A DNA stretch of 64,000 nt. Source: Lytechinus pictus (Eukaryota; Echinodermata; Echinoidea; Temnopleuroida; Toxopneustidae). The stretch lies in NCBI RefSeq assembly GCF_037042905.1, contig NC_087249.1, forward strand, positions 12,157,501 through 12,221,500, written 5' to 3'. The position numbers and the translations under genes were made by a program. Shown here in pieces: positions 31,626 through 44,057 of this stretch; the first letter of the stretch is position 1; each line of letters opens with the position of its first letter. A model generated the notes under the pieces. That model was given only the letters and a program-made list of their open reading frames with translations. It did not search any database and had not been told where the DNA came from.

Positions 31626-34600
31626 ATGGCCGGTACTAGCACACTGGAGTTATTAGAACAAAGAATTGCTGAGCTGGAAAGCAGGATATGCGGCGAAAGA
31701 AACCCGATTGGTATCCAAGGATCGGTAAGACTGTGTTTGATTTTGGAAAACTAACAATTGGTGTTTTGTGAAAGGATTTGATGGAGTCGGAGTTGAGAAA
31801 GTGAAAGGAAAATATCGACCACGGTCCCAGCTGTTCGTTTCCATGTTGGGGGAGGGCTGGGAAGAGTTCCTTTTGCGACAGCCACCCAAAATTGAAAATA
31901 AAAATATGGAGAAGGTTCAAAATAATATATCTAGCCAATATAGATCATATATGATTTGAGAGTGGAAATACATGCCAAAATATGGTTTTATTCCGTCAAA
32001 TTTCAGGCAAAATTGAGTGTGTGACAATCATTGTCCAATTTTTTTTGTAATGTTAGAGTCATCGGCGTCTTTGTCATCGGTATTTAAATAATTTAGCCAG
32101 GCAAAAAAAGCAAAGATAGGTCTGAAGGCCTAGTCGAAGTATCGGCTTATGATAGCTAGAAAACCCTTACGCAGGGTGCTACATAACTTTTTTGAAGCAC
32201 TTGCCCAGTCGGGCAAGTAAATTTTCAAATAGTTGGAAAATACTTGCCCGAATATAGATTTCACTTGCCCGAAAAAATCCTTCAAAACAAAGTTTTATTG
32301 CTTTAAAGCAAGTTATAGCCTTATAGTTTTACATACCATACCATTGACGGCTTAAAATATACATTTTTCAACATGATTACTGATGTACCTTGTAGTTTTA
32401 TTTCTTTTTTTTAATGATTTTTATCTTGAACATCATGACAAAATAAATGGTGAATATGCTCTTTAATTAATTTCCTAATCTCATATATTTTCCATATATT
32501 TTGGAGGGGACTACAACACACACACAAAAAAGGGGAAATTGAAAAAAAAAAACAGAGAAAAAAAAATTAAGAGAGGGTGAGAGAATGAAAGAAAAAAAGT
32601 AAGAAGAAAGACAGAAAAGACGAAGAAATAAAGGAAGGAAGAGAGAGAATGGCCTGGCTGCGGGGAAGAGAAAGATTGAAAGAAAGATAGAAAGGAAGAA
32701 AGAAGGGAATGGAGGATGGAAAGAAAAAAGAAAGAAAAAAAAGGAAAAAAAATGAGAAGAGAAAGGAAGGAAAGAAAGAAAGGAATGAATAAAAGGAAAA
32801 CAAGAAGAATAAAGGTAAACAGAAAGGAAGGAAAAGGGAAAGAAAGAAAACGAGAGAATGGAAAGAAGGAAGAAAGGAAGAAAGAAAGAAAAGGTATAAG
32901 GATAGATGGAAGGAAGGAAAGAAAAGAAAAGAAAGATACATGTACGACGAAAGACAGAAAGAAATGAAGGAAGGAATGAAGGAAAGAGATGAAGGAAGGC
33001 AGAAAGAAGAAATAAGGAAGAAAAGAAAGGATGGATGGAAAAAAAAGAAAGATCAAAAAACAAAATAAGAAAATCAGAAAGAAAGAAGGAAAGAAAAAAA
33101 AAATAGAAAAAAATTGAGGGGAAGAGAAAGGAAGGAAAGAAAGGAACGAATAAAAAAAAGAAAAAGAAAGAAAAGAGGTAAAAAGAAAGAAAAGAGAAAA
33201 CGAAAAGGTAAAGGATTGATGGAACGAAAAGAGAAAGAAAGAAAATGAGAGAAAGGAAAGAAGGAAGATAGGAAGAAAGAAAAGGTATAAGGATAGATGG
33301 AAGGAAGGAAAAAAAAGAAAAGAAAGATACAACGAAAGACAGAAAGAAATGAAGGAAGGCAGAAAGAAAAAAATAAGGAAGAAAAGAAAAGATGGATGGA
33401 AAAAAGAAAGATCAAAAGAACGAAAGACAGAAATAAAGAAAAACAGAAAGAAGGAAAGAAAGGAAGGAAGGAGAAAGAAAGAATGAAAGACAAAAAGGAA
33501 GGAATGAAGGAAAGAAATAAAGAAAGAATGAAAGGGATGAAGAAAGTAAAAGAAAAAAAGACAGGAAGAAAAGGTAAATAATGGATGGACGGATGGAAGA
33601 CAGTAAGAAAGAATGAAAGGAAGGGGAAAAAGAAGGAAGGATTAAAGAAAGAGGTAAACAAAGGTTGGATGGAAGGAAGAAAGAAAAAAAGATAGAAAGA
33701 AAAGAATGACAAAAAGAAAGACAGCTATACTATAGTAAGAGAAAAAATGAACAAAAGAAGGAAGGAAATTTAAAGAAATAAAGAGAGATTTAAAAGAAGG
33801 ATAGATAGGCAGAAAGAAAGAAAATAGAGAGGGAGAAGCTCAAACTATCCAGTCATAAATAAAGAAGAAAATTTATCAATTTCCTTGGCTAAAAAAAATA
33901 GTTACGAAAGAAACAACGTTTATCAACATACACACAAATGCATATTTGGGACTGTCAAACAATGTATTTCAGTGTGTGCGATAGGCCTACAGACAATCAT
34001 TCGAAACCTTTTTGAAGCATAAAAACAGAAGTGAAAATTTCTCCTTTTACTGCTTACAAATGACAGAGCTACCCCAATTTTTAGGAAATATGGACATTAC
34101 AAGAATTTTCATTGGTGAGAAATGTGAATTTTGACAGTTCTGTGGGAGATTTCTTCCTGAGCAAACTTCGTTCGCGCAGCACTGTACTCCGTAGAAACTT
34201 GACTACATGCATCGGCTGCGTGGACTAGGCGCTAGCTAGCTTGGTATGCTAGACTGCCATTGATTCTGTGTGTGTACGTCTCTGAGCTGTGTGTTTATTG
34301 CAGAAAATGGCGCAAATTTTGCAATTCGAATGATAAACTTTTTTGAAAGAAGAAGTTAATGATATTGCTTTCTTTTTGTCTCTTTTTCTTTTCTATATTT
34401 TGATGGTGAAATATGGGGAATTTTTCTAATCTTAATTTCCATAGGAGAATTTTGCTTGCCTTATTCGGGCAAGCAGTTTTTGTCTTTGCTTCAAAACACT
34501 TGCCCGACTCTAACTTTTACTTGCCCCGGGCAAGCGCTTATGTTGCACCCTGCCTTATGGTATTACATGTAGCGCTTCTTGCTAGCATAGCGTGAAGAAT

Positions 34601-37600
34601 CTTGACTGCAATTAAAACGACGTGAGTTTGAGTCCCAGCTAAGCCTAAGTAAGTACATGTAAGACTTACATTGTAGCCTTGAGGACTCCGTGATCATATT
34701 TTTTATGATTATGATATTGTCATTTGATCACGGAGCCTTGAACCGCCTCCCATATACATATAAGAGCCACATGTAAACAAAGATGGATTTCCCTAGGAAA
34801 TCCATCTTTGAAGATAGAAATCACATAAATTTCTATCATTTTATTTAACCTTCATATGCCTAATGCGTATGAAGGTGCAAAAAGTATGTTAATAAAAAGG
34901 TTAAAAATTAGAGGTTTCTTACCAGACCGATCTCGCGTAGATCCCTCGATCCATTCGTATACACCGCACATACAATAGGCTTGAACCGCTCTGTTATGAC
35001 ATACATGTACGTAGCTCCGATAAGCAATGTTACAAAATGCCGATTTGAAGAACAAGTTATAGATAAAAATTATTATTTAACAAATAACATTTAAAACTTG
35101 ATTATAAATATAAATAATTATTATTACAATAATGATTACTTATATTTATTAAGTTTTAAATTTGATTATTACTAGAGAATACACTATAGATAGTCTAGCA
35201 CAATTGCATGATTACACGGCGTGATCCACTGTTGGACTGTAGATCGAAATGGTCGCGGCGTAAATGCGGCATAGAATGGAAGTGCTTTATCTGAGCTCAT
35301 GGTCTTGATCATTGTGCAGCGCATGCTTCCTCCCTTGACTGACATTGACCAAAGAAGAGAAGAAAAAATGAAGGATGAATCCATACGTACATGTAATTAT
35401 AAACAAAGAAATACATAAGAAAATTGATTTAGAAGATGAAAGAAGAAATGAAACAAAGAAATACATGATAAATTATAGAAAAGAAAACGGAGGAAGGAGA
35501 AACCAAAGAAATACATAAGATTTTGTTTTAAAAAAGAAAGAAGCAAAGAAAAAATTTAAGATGAATCAAGACGTAGTTATAAACACCGAAATACATAAGA
35601 GAATTGATTAAGAAGATGAAAGAAGAAATGAAACAAAGAAATACATGAGAAATTATAGAAAAGGAAATGGAGGAAGGAGAAAACAAATGAGAAAAAATGA
35701 AAGATGAATCAAGACGTAATTATAACAAGGATATACATTAGAAAATTGATTAAGCAGAATTAATCAAAATCTTCAAAATCACAAGAGGTATCAGATAGAT
35801 CTGAGTAGCCTGTTCCATCTTGATGATAACAAAAGGTCCAGAGGTCATAGTATGAAATTTAGGAAATACAGATGTAGATTACAGACAGGGCAATATGCTT
35901 TTACAGCTGGAAGCATTAATAACTGGAATGCTTTGCCAGAGGTAGCAGTTTCGGCTTCTAGTGTAAATGCATTTAAATCTGCCATCGAGAGGCACTGGAA
36001 ATCCCATCCGTTAAAATATTCACCATACCAGAGACAACCCAACATGACGAGGGGAAAATAAGCTTCCAGCTTTATGTCTCTACATCTAAGTAAACCAAGT
36101 AAGTAAGGAAGAAATTAAACAAAGAAATACATGATAAATTATAGAAAAGAATACAGAAGGATGAAACAAAGAAAATTGATTAAGAAGATGTAAGAAGAAA
36201 TGAAACAAAAAAATACACGATAAATTATATGAAAGAAAACAGAAGGAGAAAACAAAGAAATACATAAGATTCGTCAAAAAAAGAAAGAAGAATTAAAACA
36301 TAATACAAAATAATAGATGGAACAAAGAAATCATATGAATCAATGGAACAAAAGATAAAAGAAGAGTTTAAACATTAAAATAAACAGAAATGACTGGAGA
36401 AAAAAATAAAGAAAAAACAAGGAAATACATAAGATTTGAAAGAAAAGAGAATGAAAGAAGAATTAAAACACATAGAATAACATATATGATAATGAGAATT
36501 GATAGATGATGAAAGAATTAAAACAAGAAAATACATAAGAATTGATAGAAGAAAATATGATGAAAGAAAAATAAAACAAAGAAATATATAAGAATTGATA
36601 GAAAAAAATGCAAGAAAATTAAAACAAAGAAATACAAAAGAATTGATAGAAGGAAATATGATAGAAATCTCAATAGAATGAAATACATAATTGATTGAAG
36701 AAAAGAGAAGAGAAGAGAAGAATTGAAAAATAGATTATACATAAGATTTGATAGAAAAGAGAGTAAAAGAAGAATTAAAACATAGCGCATCTCGGGATCA
36801 CCGCAGAGGTTTGTTATAATATTGGCCCTCGAATGTGTACCTCGTGTTTTGATAAGGAATTTCATGCCGTGTTCGTTCAAAGACATCTAAACGGGGTATA
36901 AGAGTTTAGACTAGAGTCTGGACTCTCTAGACTAAGTGGAAATAGCTACTCTTTGCTATGGTATGGTTGATTTAATCCCAATTACTTGTACATGTAGCTC
37001 CATGACCATCACCCATGGGTGCATTACATGCTGCAGTGCGCAGGAAAAATTGAAGGGTTGGCGCATGCAACACTTGCATGGGATTGCGCGAATTTAAGAA
37101 TTAATGAAATCAAGTCCTTCTACGAAACTTACCAAACGATCTGAAGTCAATTCCCCCTCATATCATGAATATCCCTCAAATAGCGTCATTTGAGCACTGA
37201 TTTTTCTTCTCGTTGACAAAATATGGAGCTTTCTTCCATTTCCGAATTTTTTTACTCAAGAGGGCGCGGGCGCACGATTTATCTTCATATCAAAGACACT
37301 ACAAGGGAAAGACTAGGCACAAAAAACTCTGACGTCAGAGTGCAGGATAGTGCGAGTTCTGGAATTATCTAGAATTATTTAGAATTTATATCAATAGCTT
37401 ATGGGGCAACTCAGTAACATGGGTGAGGGGGGTGTATAAAATAAACAATAAACACATTCTTGTGCATAGAGGACCTAAATAATGAACTCTGTGCTCGACT
37501 CGCCAAATGGGTATACCGCACTCGGTCCTCGTTGTGGTATATCCATTGGCTCTTCTTGCACATCGTTCATTATTTGGCCCTGCATGCACGCGCTTACGTG

Positions 37601-40600
37601 CGTTATTTGTATACTAACCTCACAATACGTGTGAGTGCATGACCTTGCACCACTCACACTGTGCGAGGTTAGTATTATTACATGTAGTATACTATTAAAC
37701 CTCGCACAAAGAACCGTGTTTGCCAGTAGATTTCTAACCAGTGGGGTGGGCATGCTGCGATGCCACTTCTGGCGCCCACAACACACGACTTCTATGGCTT
37801 GATTTTTCTGTGCGTGGCAGCATGTAATGAACCCTGGCTTTGAGTGCTCCATGGACCATGACTGACATTTATAATTTGCTCTCTTAAAAAGTCTGCGCAT
37901 TTGCATTTCCCCTGGCCTTGTCTGAGTGATAGTGATAATCAGGCAACAATAAATAGACCCCAGCGCATATTCATAGATCGACTACGGGGTGGTGCATTTG
38001 TCGTAGAAAGTCGGCACCAGCGATAACACACAGATGCACACAATTAGGGTGACATGGCCTGTAAAGGGGTGAACTGTAGTGATTTTTTTTTCTCTTGACT
38101 TGAACATTTTTGAGTGAAATTAGTTATTGTTTATTGCAGTTAGATACTACATGTAGATCTGGATCTAGATCTATAATCCTAAGATGAAAATTTTGATTAA
38201 AAATATCTATGGATTTTGTCCAATGGTGCTTGAAAGTCTCACTACTCTGGCAGCTTTTTTTCAACTTTATTGACATCCCAATGCCGCCCTTGAGTGGCCT
38301 TTAGGGCACCCTGTCGTACACTCTTTTGCTCAATAAGTTCATAAAAATGAGTCTAAAATAGAAAATTGCACAACATTTTGAGTAAAATATATGGTCGTAT
38401 TATGAGGTGTCTTTTATTCCAAGCTCTGTGTGGTCGTTACAGATTGATGCAGAGGTTCGTACCCTGGCCATGTCAAGGTCGGTCTTAAACTTAAATAATC
38501 ATCTTATTGATAAACGTCTGAAAAGAGTCAATTACACACACACACACAAACACAATTTAAATGTAAAGCCTGCTAACAATACAGTAATGTATACAGTAAT
38601 GATACCATAAGTATCATTCAATTGACTTGTAAATACTGAAATGTCACAATTTCTATCCCAAATTCATGGATAGAGTACATGTCCTCCAAACTGATTCATT
38701 TCTGTTTAAATCCATGTGTATTATATTTCCCTTTGAATTCACAGGTTATTGATAATTTGCACGGAGTAAAGCAGAAGATAGCTGGCATAACATCCGGTAA
38801 AAGCAAGACTCAAGCTGTGTGGAAAAGATGTAAGATACATGTATATACATGTATTTCTGAATCCGGGGGGAGTGAAAGTTTATAAAGCTCATGACGAAAG
38901 TGAATGTTTTTGTATTGTTTTCTACTGTAATTTGTCTACATGTATAATGCATGTGTGAACCACATTCTGTCAAGTGAAGTAAAAATGTCAACGATTGTTG
39001 TGCAAATCACCATTAAAGAACTAAGCTTTGTGTTACGGGCCATGGGGGAGTGAAGTTTATAAGCTCATGACGAAAGTGAATGTTTTTGTATTGTTTTGTA
39101 CTGTAATTTGTCTGTAATGCATGTGTGAACCACATTCTGTCAAGTGAAGTAAAAATCTCAACGATTGTTGTGCAAATCACTATTAAAGAACTATTACCAT
39201 GTATTTAATCTACATGTACCCCTGTCAGGCCCCTTTCTTAATTCCCCTTATAATCTTGTCACTCCCTATCAGAATAAAGGGATCACTGTTCTTTGCGAGC
39301 AGCTGATTTAATAAATTCTCAAACTACATGCAAGATAAAACATGTATATTTGTCCTCTAAAACCCTGAAACCAGAATATACATGTATGTAGGATGAAAAA
39401 CTCCAGAGTTCATGTGTTGGAGAACAGATTTGCTCTCTTCACAATGTCATTGAAACCAACCCTCATTCAATTTCAAACTTTGGTATACTTTACATCTCCA
39501 AAATTTTGAATAGTTCCTGTAGATGTGATACTTTTGGACTGGTATTTTACACTACAAGCCTTACGTTCAGCCTTTTTTTTTTCTCGAAAAACCGAAATTA
39601 GATTATTATTATTTTTTTTTACATCGGAACAAAGTGAAATGGTCACATTACCCCACATAGGCACATGTACACACCATAAAATGGCAAGTTTAATCTGCCA
39701 TTGTTCTTCAAATTGACACCTATCATTAATTTTCTATTCATTATATTACCATAGTACACTTAAAAAATACACTTAATAATAATAGACTTCATGCACTTAC
39801 ATGTACAAAATATAATATGGACTTAAAATCATTGATAAAGTAAAATTATAATGAAATATTGCTGATTTACATTTTGAAGTAGTGATAAAAAAATCGTATT
39901 GGCAGTTTAGAGTGTGTAATAATTACCTTGTGTTAAACAGCTTTTATTTATCAGGATCGACACCACATACATTTACTGCACTGGAATTTGTTTTTTTCTC
40001 CCTCTCTCATATTCCACATGGGATCTGTCTAGTATTAAGGATAAAAAGAAATAGCGATGGTGTCTCCAAAAGGTATTAATGAACCTCCCACTCTCATTTC
40101 CTTTCCTGTTTCTTCCATTCACACTTTTTCTCCTATTATTCATCTTCTTTCAAATTTTCAGTGGAAGAGCTGAATAATTATCTTGACCCTGAACTGTCTG
40201 GTCAGCTGACACTGAGCAGTGAGGCAAAAGCTGATATAATCTTAGCAGGTGTGTGTCTTTTTCAAACCTATGACAATATTTATTATCTCTACATGTTCCT
40301 ACCAGGGGCCTGTGACTACAAAGCATAACAATCATCGTAGAACATTTTTCTATGAATTGATTGCATTGACTAAAATGTACAATTAATCTTGAATTTTTTT
40401 TTAACAAACCTGTATTTTTTTTCGGGGGGGGGGGGGGGGGGTGGTTAAGTTTTCAAAATATTAATCAACCCATGACATATTTATTTCTCTGAATGTCCCT
40501 GCGAGAGCCTAATTTAGGATTAATACCAAGCAAAAAAAAATGTAAAAACTAGATGTATAACTCTAAACGAAGATAAGGGCTTAAAGTCTATTTTAAGTTT

Positions 40601-43600
40601 TCCAAATTTAGTAATCTTCAAAGTTTGAATTCATATGAATAACAAAAAATCATAGAACATGTGTGTGAAATATGTGATCTAAACTCTTGTTTATTAATTA
40701 GAATGTAGGGTTAAAATATTTATAGAAAAATTTGTATTACCCCAACGCCTGTTTCCCCATAATTTGCTTGTTTTTTTCTTTATGGTATTGAATAGATATG
40801 AAGCATGAAATGAGACATGATATGAGACAGACAGAATTTCAGAAAACACTTTTGTTTGATCCAACTTGAAATAACTATTAAAGGTACATGTAGAAGTATA
40901 ATATATGCATCTGAACACAGAAGGGCCTTGTCAAGAAAAATAATAAGATTTCTACAGTCTTCACTTGACCCCTTCAAAAAGCATCTTAAAAAAAATCTGT
41001 AAATCTCAACATGTTTTATGCTGTCATCAGCGCTTTGCACCCTCTGGAAAAAGCGTTATATTAATCAAATCGTAATTATTCATAAAGAGAAAGTATTGAA
41101 TCTGGTCCAAAGCAAATTCAATGAAAACAATGCATCTGTCTCTTTGTTTCTTGTTTGAATGCTAGAATAGTAATCAAATAAGATTCATTATATTTAATCT
41201 TGTTATAAAAATCAGGCTGTCTCGCAGTCATTGCCATACTGATAACCACCTCCCTGTTCATATTTTACACATCATTATGTTGTGTATTTATGGATTCAAT
41301 ATTTTTGTCTGTCTTTGAAATGAGTGTCTGCTGAAATGTTTTTGTCTGCTTCTATCTTGTTTTGATTCACAGAGGAAGAACAGCTAAAAGCACAGGTAGC
41401 TCTCTTAGAAAAGGTCAAAGAACTTTCTTCTGTGCTTGATAGTGAACACATTAAAGGTGAGTTATTATTATTATTTTTTTTTAAAGGTGTGTATTGAGTA
41501 TGGTCTTTCTGAATGAAAAAAAGACAAAGGAACTATGTAACAAGGTGCAATTTAATTATGTATATGTACAGTTTTATGAATGGCATGAATTGATTGAAAT
41601 ATCAACTCAATCTTTACTGTGTCAGTCAAGCGGGGATGAAAGATGTTCTATAAAGCTTTTTTTAAAGTTACACATAGGTGGGCGATCTTCTTGGGTGATA
41701 TATCAAATCATTAATTGTTGCGATTCCCATGTAAGGAGAATAAAACTTTTGGAAAAAGGTCACCTGTGTGAAAGAAGAAAGTCAAAGAAACAGACCAGTG
41801 AAAATATGAGAAAAAATTGAACAAATAATCAAAAAGTTGTTAGCATTTGAATGTTGAGATCGCTAATGTGGACATCCTCCTATTGGCAATGCGATCAAAA
41901 TGTGTGAGATGTCACACTTGAACAACTCCCAAAAGCCGGCTCGTGCCCCCCCCCCTTTTTGAGAGGCACAATTAAAATTTGTAATGTAAAAACGCTGTAA
42001 AAACAAGTGAAGAACGACTGGTGATCCTTTCTTGTGGTAAATGATATTCACCATCAATCGTTCATTGGTAATTATTTTAGCGTGTTAAAGAAAGGTTCAC
42101 CAGTCGTTCTTTAAGTCGCTTTTAACTTACAAACAGCTTCATGAAACACCCACCCGGTGGCAATTAACCCTTATATTATTTTAATTTATGTTGTTGATAT
42201 CACATTGTTTGAGCTTGAGAATAACCATTATTCTCTCCTGTTCTTATTTATTTTTTATTTTTTTTTTCACTTAGGTGTTCCTGGCTTATCAGACAGACTG
42301 GTACCCCTGACCACAGTACAGGTCAAACAAGAGGTGAGGAGTAGAAATAGGCTTTAAAACTAAATGAATGCAGGATAGACAGGTTAAAGGTCAAGTCCAT
42401 CCCAATGAATGTTGAAAATTGTTTACTGACTGCAGTGCCCTTTGTCTTTTGAGGGCAATAAAAATTTGCTGCTTTTCCCGGGGGGGGGGGGGGGGGGGGG
42501 GAAGAGAGACACTCACCTATATTGCTGTACACACGCGTAACCCCCCAAAAAAACGTGTCAAAAAGGGTACTTTTTGCTGATCATGGCACATCAAGCCCTG
42601 TGGTCGGGCAGAGAGGGTATGGGTGTGGGGTAAAACACATATATTTTTTACGGGTTATACTTTAGGGGGCAAAATTGTTTAAAATGCACGCAAAAATACT
42701 TGAATAGGGTATAGATTTGACCAAGGGATAAAACTAGTTTAGGGTGGGTTTGTAAAAGCTGTGGTCGCATGTGTGTACAGCAATATAGTTATTAAAGTGG
42801 CCTCCCTGGGCTGCTCTTATTTGACCATGGTGCCCTGTTCTCATGAATGTAATTTTAAATATAATTCATTTCTTTTCCCTTTAAAAATGGCGTTTGTGCC
42901 CATTCTCTGCCGCCTTCATTATCAGAAATGCCCCTCCCCAAAGTGGCAGTCCCCCCCAAAAAAAAAAAAAATCTTAATTTGAAGCCTGATGCTATGTATA
43001 TTTAAAATAACATACATAATAATTCTACTTTGCCTATATTTTAGAAGCCCACCAACATTTATTTTTCTTTTTTTCAGGAAGAGGCAAAGGAGCTTGGAGA
43101 AGAGACAAAGAAACTTCTAGAATCATATAACAGTATTGTATCCTTTTCAAATACATATTCTTTGTTCTAGTGAGATTCAGGCTCTATTGCTAATTTAGAA
43201 ACTCAAACGTAAAGTTTGGTACTGGTAACAACAGAAAATTATGTGTTCACAAGATTAAACAGAATTTGCAAATAATTTTTGGGGAAAATTATGTCTTGGT
43301 GTTTCCCCTATATAATACAGTAGTTGTGGTATGTGTTTGGATATATCTCTTTAATTAAATAATTCTAACACTTTTTATACCAATTAAACAGCTTTTGTTC
43401 TTGCCTCTTAGATCAAGTAGATGTAGATAGTTTAAATCTACCGAGATCAGTCCTTCATTTTTACCATTCTCCTTGTTTAATATTTTGGATAATCTTCTAT
43501 TTGTTATGATTAGTAAATTGAATCATGGGCAATTCTACAAAATGAACAACCTTTTTGTTCATCAAACATCCATTTTCTCCATTGTTTTGTTAGTATCTAC

Positions 43601-44057
43601 AATTGGAAGGGTATTTTGCAATGTCATTTACTGCTACTCATGTACTGCTACTCATGTAGGATTATAACTTCCTGGACAACTGGATTCATTCATTGCATTC
43701 ATACCTTATTTAGGCACAAATCAAGTTTTGCATCACGTCAAATAATATCTCCTAATTATCCAAGCGAAAACATCAACCACATGAATATGGTATCAAATTA
43801 TTCTAGAGAAGAAACGTACATGAAGAGTTTTGTGTTCTGGGCATGTTTTTTCATCAAATTAGGGATTTTGGAGGCGTAAAGGGTGTATTTTACTCATTTG
43901 GTATATGGAATTGTCCTAATTATTTAAAAGATAATTATTTTTCCTGAATGTTTTACCACTGCAGATAACCCTTCTCTCTAAACAGTTTGTGCAATGGGAT
44001 GACATCATGACCAAATATGAGGTTGCTCATCAAGTCAGGAAACCAGATGTTTATTAA
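31626..44057 (+). CDS. DCTN3: DCTN3, dynactin subunit 3 / p24 (7 exons)
   Basis: Exons: 31626-31724, 38745-38829, 40162-40248, 41373-41456, 42275-42333, 43078-43137, 43965-44057. All have AG/GT borders and consistent phase, giving 188 residues (human 186). The N-terminus MAGTSTLELLEQRIAELESR is a coiled coil like human MAGLTDLQRLQARVEELER. Further matches are WKRLEELNNYLDPEL (human YKKIEDLIKYLDPEY), QVALLEKVKELSSVLDSEHI (human QVALLEQVNALVPMLDSAHI) and LLSKQFVQWDD (human LLSKQFVQWDE). The p24 subunit sits in the shoulder of dynactin and helps tie the dynamitin/p150 arm to the Arp1 filament; it is largely alpha-helical. The ATG at 31626 was chosen because it aligns with the family start, although the frame is open to 31572. 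Intron 1 (7.0 kb) is mostly transposon and simple repeat. Confidence 0.95.
32172..34552. mobile_element. Element with CTTGCCCG hairpin ends and a GA-rich core
   Basis: The ends are CAGGGTGCTACATAAC and, reverse-complemented, CAGGGTGCAACATAAG. The flanks are CCTTACG (32165-32171) and CCTTATG (34553-34559), an imperfect 7-bp duplication. Subterminal CACTTGCCCAGTCGGGCAAG and CTTGCCCCGGGCAAG hairpins match the element at 6161-7835. The core (about 32520-33830) is GA-rich low complexity. Confidence 0.7.
32520..33835. repeat. GA-rich low-complexity tract with higher-order duplications
   Basis: Purine-rich GGAAG/GAAAGAAA sequence. Phrases such as GGTATAAGGATAGATGGAAG occur at about 32893 and 33284, and GAAGGCAGAAAGAA near 32994 and 33354, so a unit of roughly 360-390 bp has been duplicated. 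The long frames on either strand are compositional. Confidence 0.8.
34686..34875. repeat. Four consecutive short hairpins
   Basis: CTCCGTGATCA/TGATCACGGAG (34686-34735); CAAAGATGGATTTCC/GGAAATCCATCTTTG with a 3-base loop (34778-34810); GATAGAAAT/ATTTCTATC (34813-34837); CCTTCATATGC/GCGTATGAAGG (34849-34875). Function is unknown; they lie in DCTN3 intron 1. Confidence 0.75.
35395..36800. repeat. Diverged A-rich repeat cluster (AAACAAAGAAATACATAAGA units)
   Basis: The phrase AAACAAAGAAATACATAAGA or AAATACATGATAAATTATAG, followed by AAATTGATTAAGAAGATGAAAG, recurs many times with indels from 35400 to 35760 and from 36095 to 36800. The retrotransposon fragment at 35780 interrupts it. Confidence 0.65.
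35780..36061 (+). pseudogene. Non-LTR retrotransposon fragment (C-terminal end of the reverse transcriptase ORF)
   Basis: An open frame ends at the stop at 36059-36061. It contains HKRYQIDLSSLFHLDDNKRS, then RGHSMKFRKYRCRL, then NNWNALPEVAVSASSVNAFK and ending ..IERHW. The order 'RGHS-K...', 'INxWNxLPxxVV', 'SVxxFKxxLxxxW' is typical of the extreme C-terminus of ORF2 proteins in LINE-type elements. Everything upstream is missing, so this is a 5'-truncated remnant. The clade is not assigned. Confidence 0.75.
37465..37600. repeat. Hairpin / MITE-like palindrome
   Basis: TGCATAGAGGACCTAAATAATGAAC and GTTCATTATTTGGCCCTGCATGCA are inverted partners about 60 bp apart. The central part (GGGTATACCGCACTCGGTCC / CGTTGTGGTATATCC) is also partly palindromic. 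Frames on both strands mirror one another, as expected of a palindrome. Confidence 0.55.
38863..39195. repeat. Tandem duplication of ~170 bp in DCTN3 intron 2
   Basis: GGGGAGTGAAAGTTTATAAAGC through CACCATTAAAGAACTA is repeated from about 39045 with few changes (for example TCTACATGTATAATG shortened to TCTGTAATG). It starts just after exon 2. Confidence 0.85.
42010..42112. repeat. Inverted repeat, 24-bp arms
   Basis: AAGAACGACTGGTGATCCTTTCTT is paired with AAAGAAAGGTTCACCAGTCGTTCTT around a loop of about 50 bp. It is a MITE-like structure in DCTN3 intron 4. Confidence 0.75.
42480..42501. repeat. 22-base G homopolymer
   Basis: An uninterrupted G run, one of many G or C tracts of 10 or more bases in the window (others near 40426-40441, 50578-50593, 51680-51698, 22826-22839, 28948-28962). 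Exact lengths may be affected by sequencing. Confidence 0.8.

Noticed and set aside
32467-33712. Long minus-strand Phe/Ser frames (up to 273 codons)
   Set aside because: GA-rich tract; several phases open at once, no domain, no splice context.
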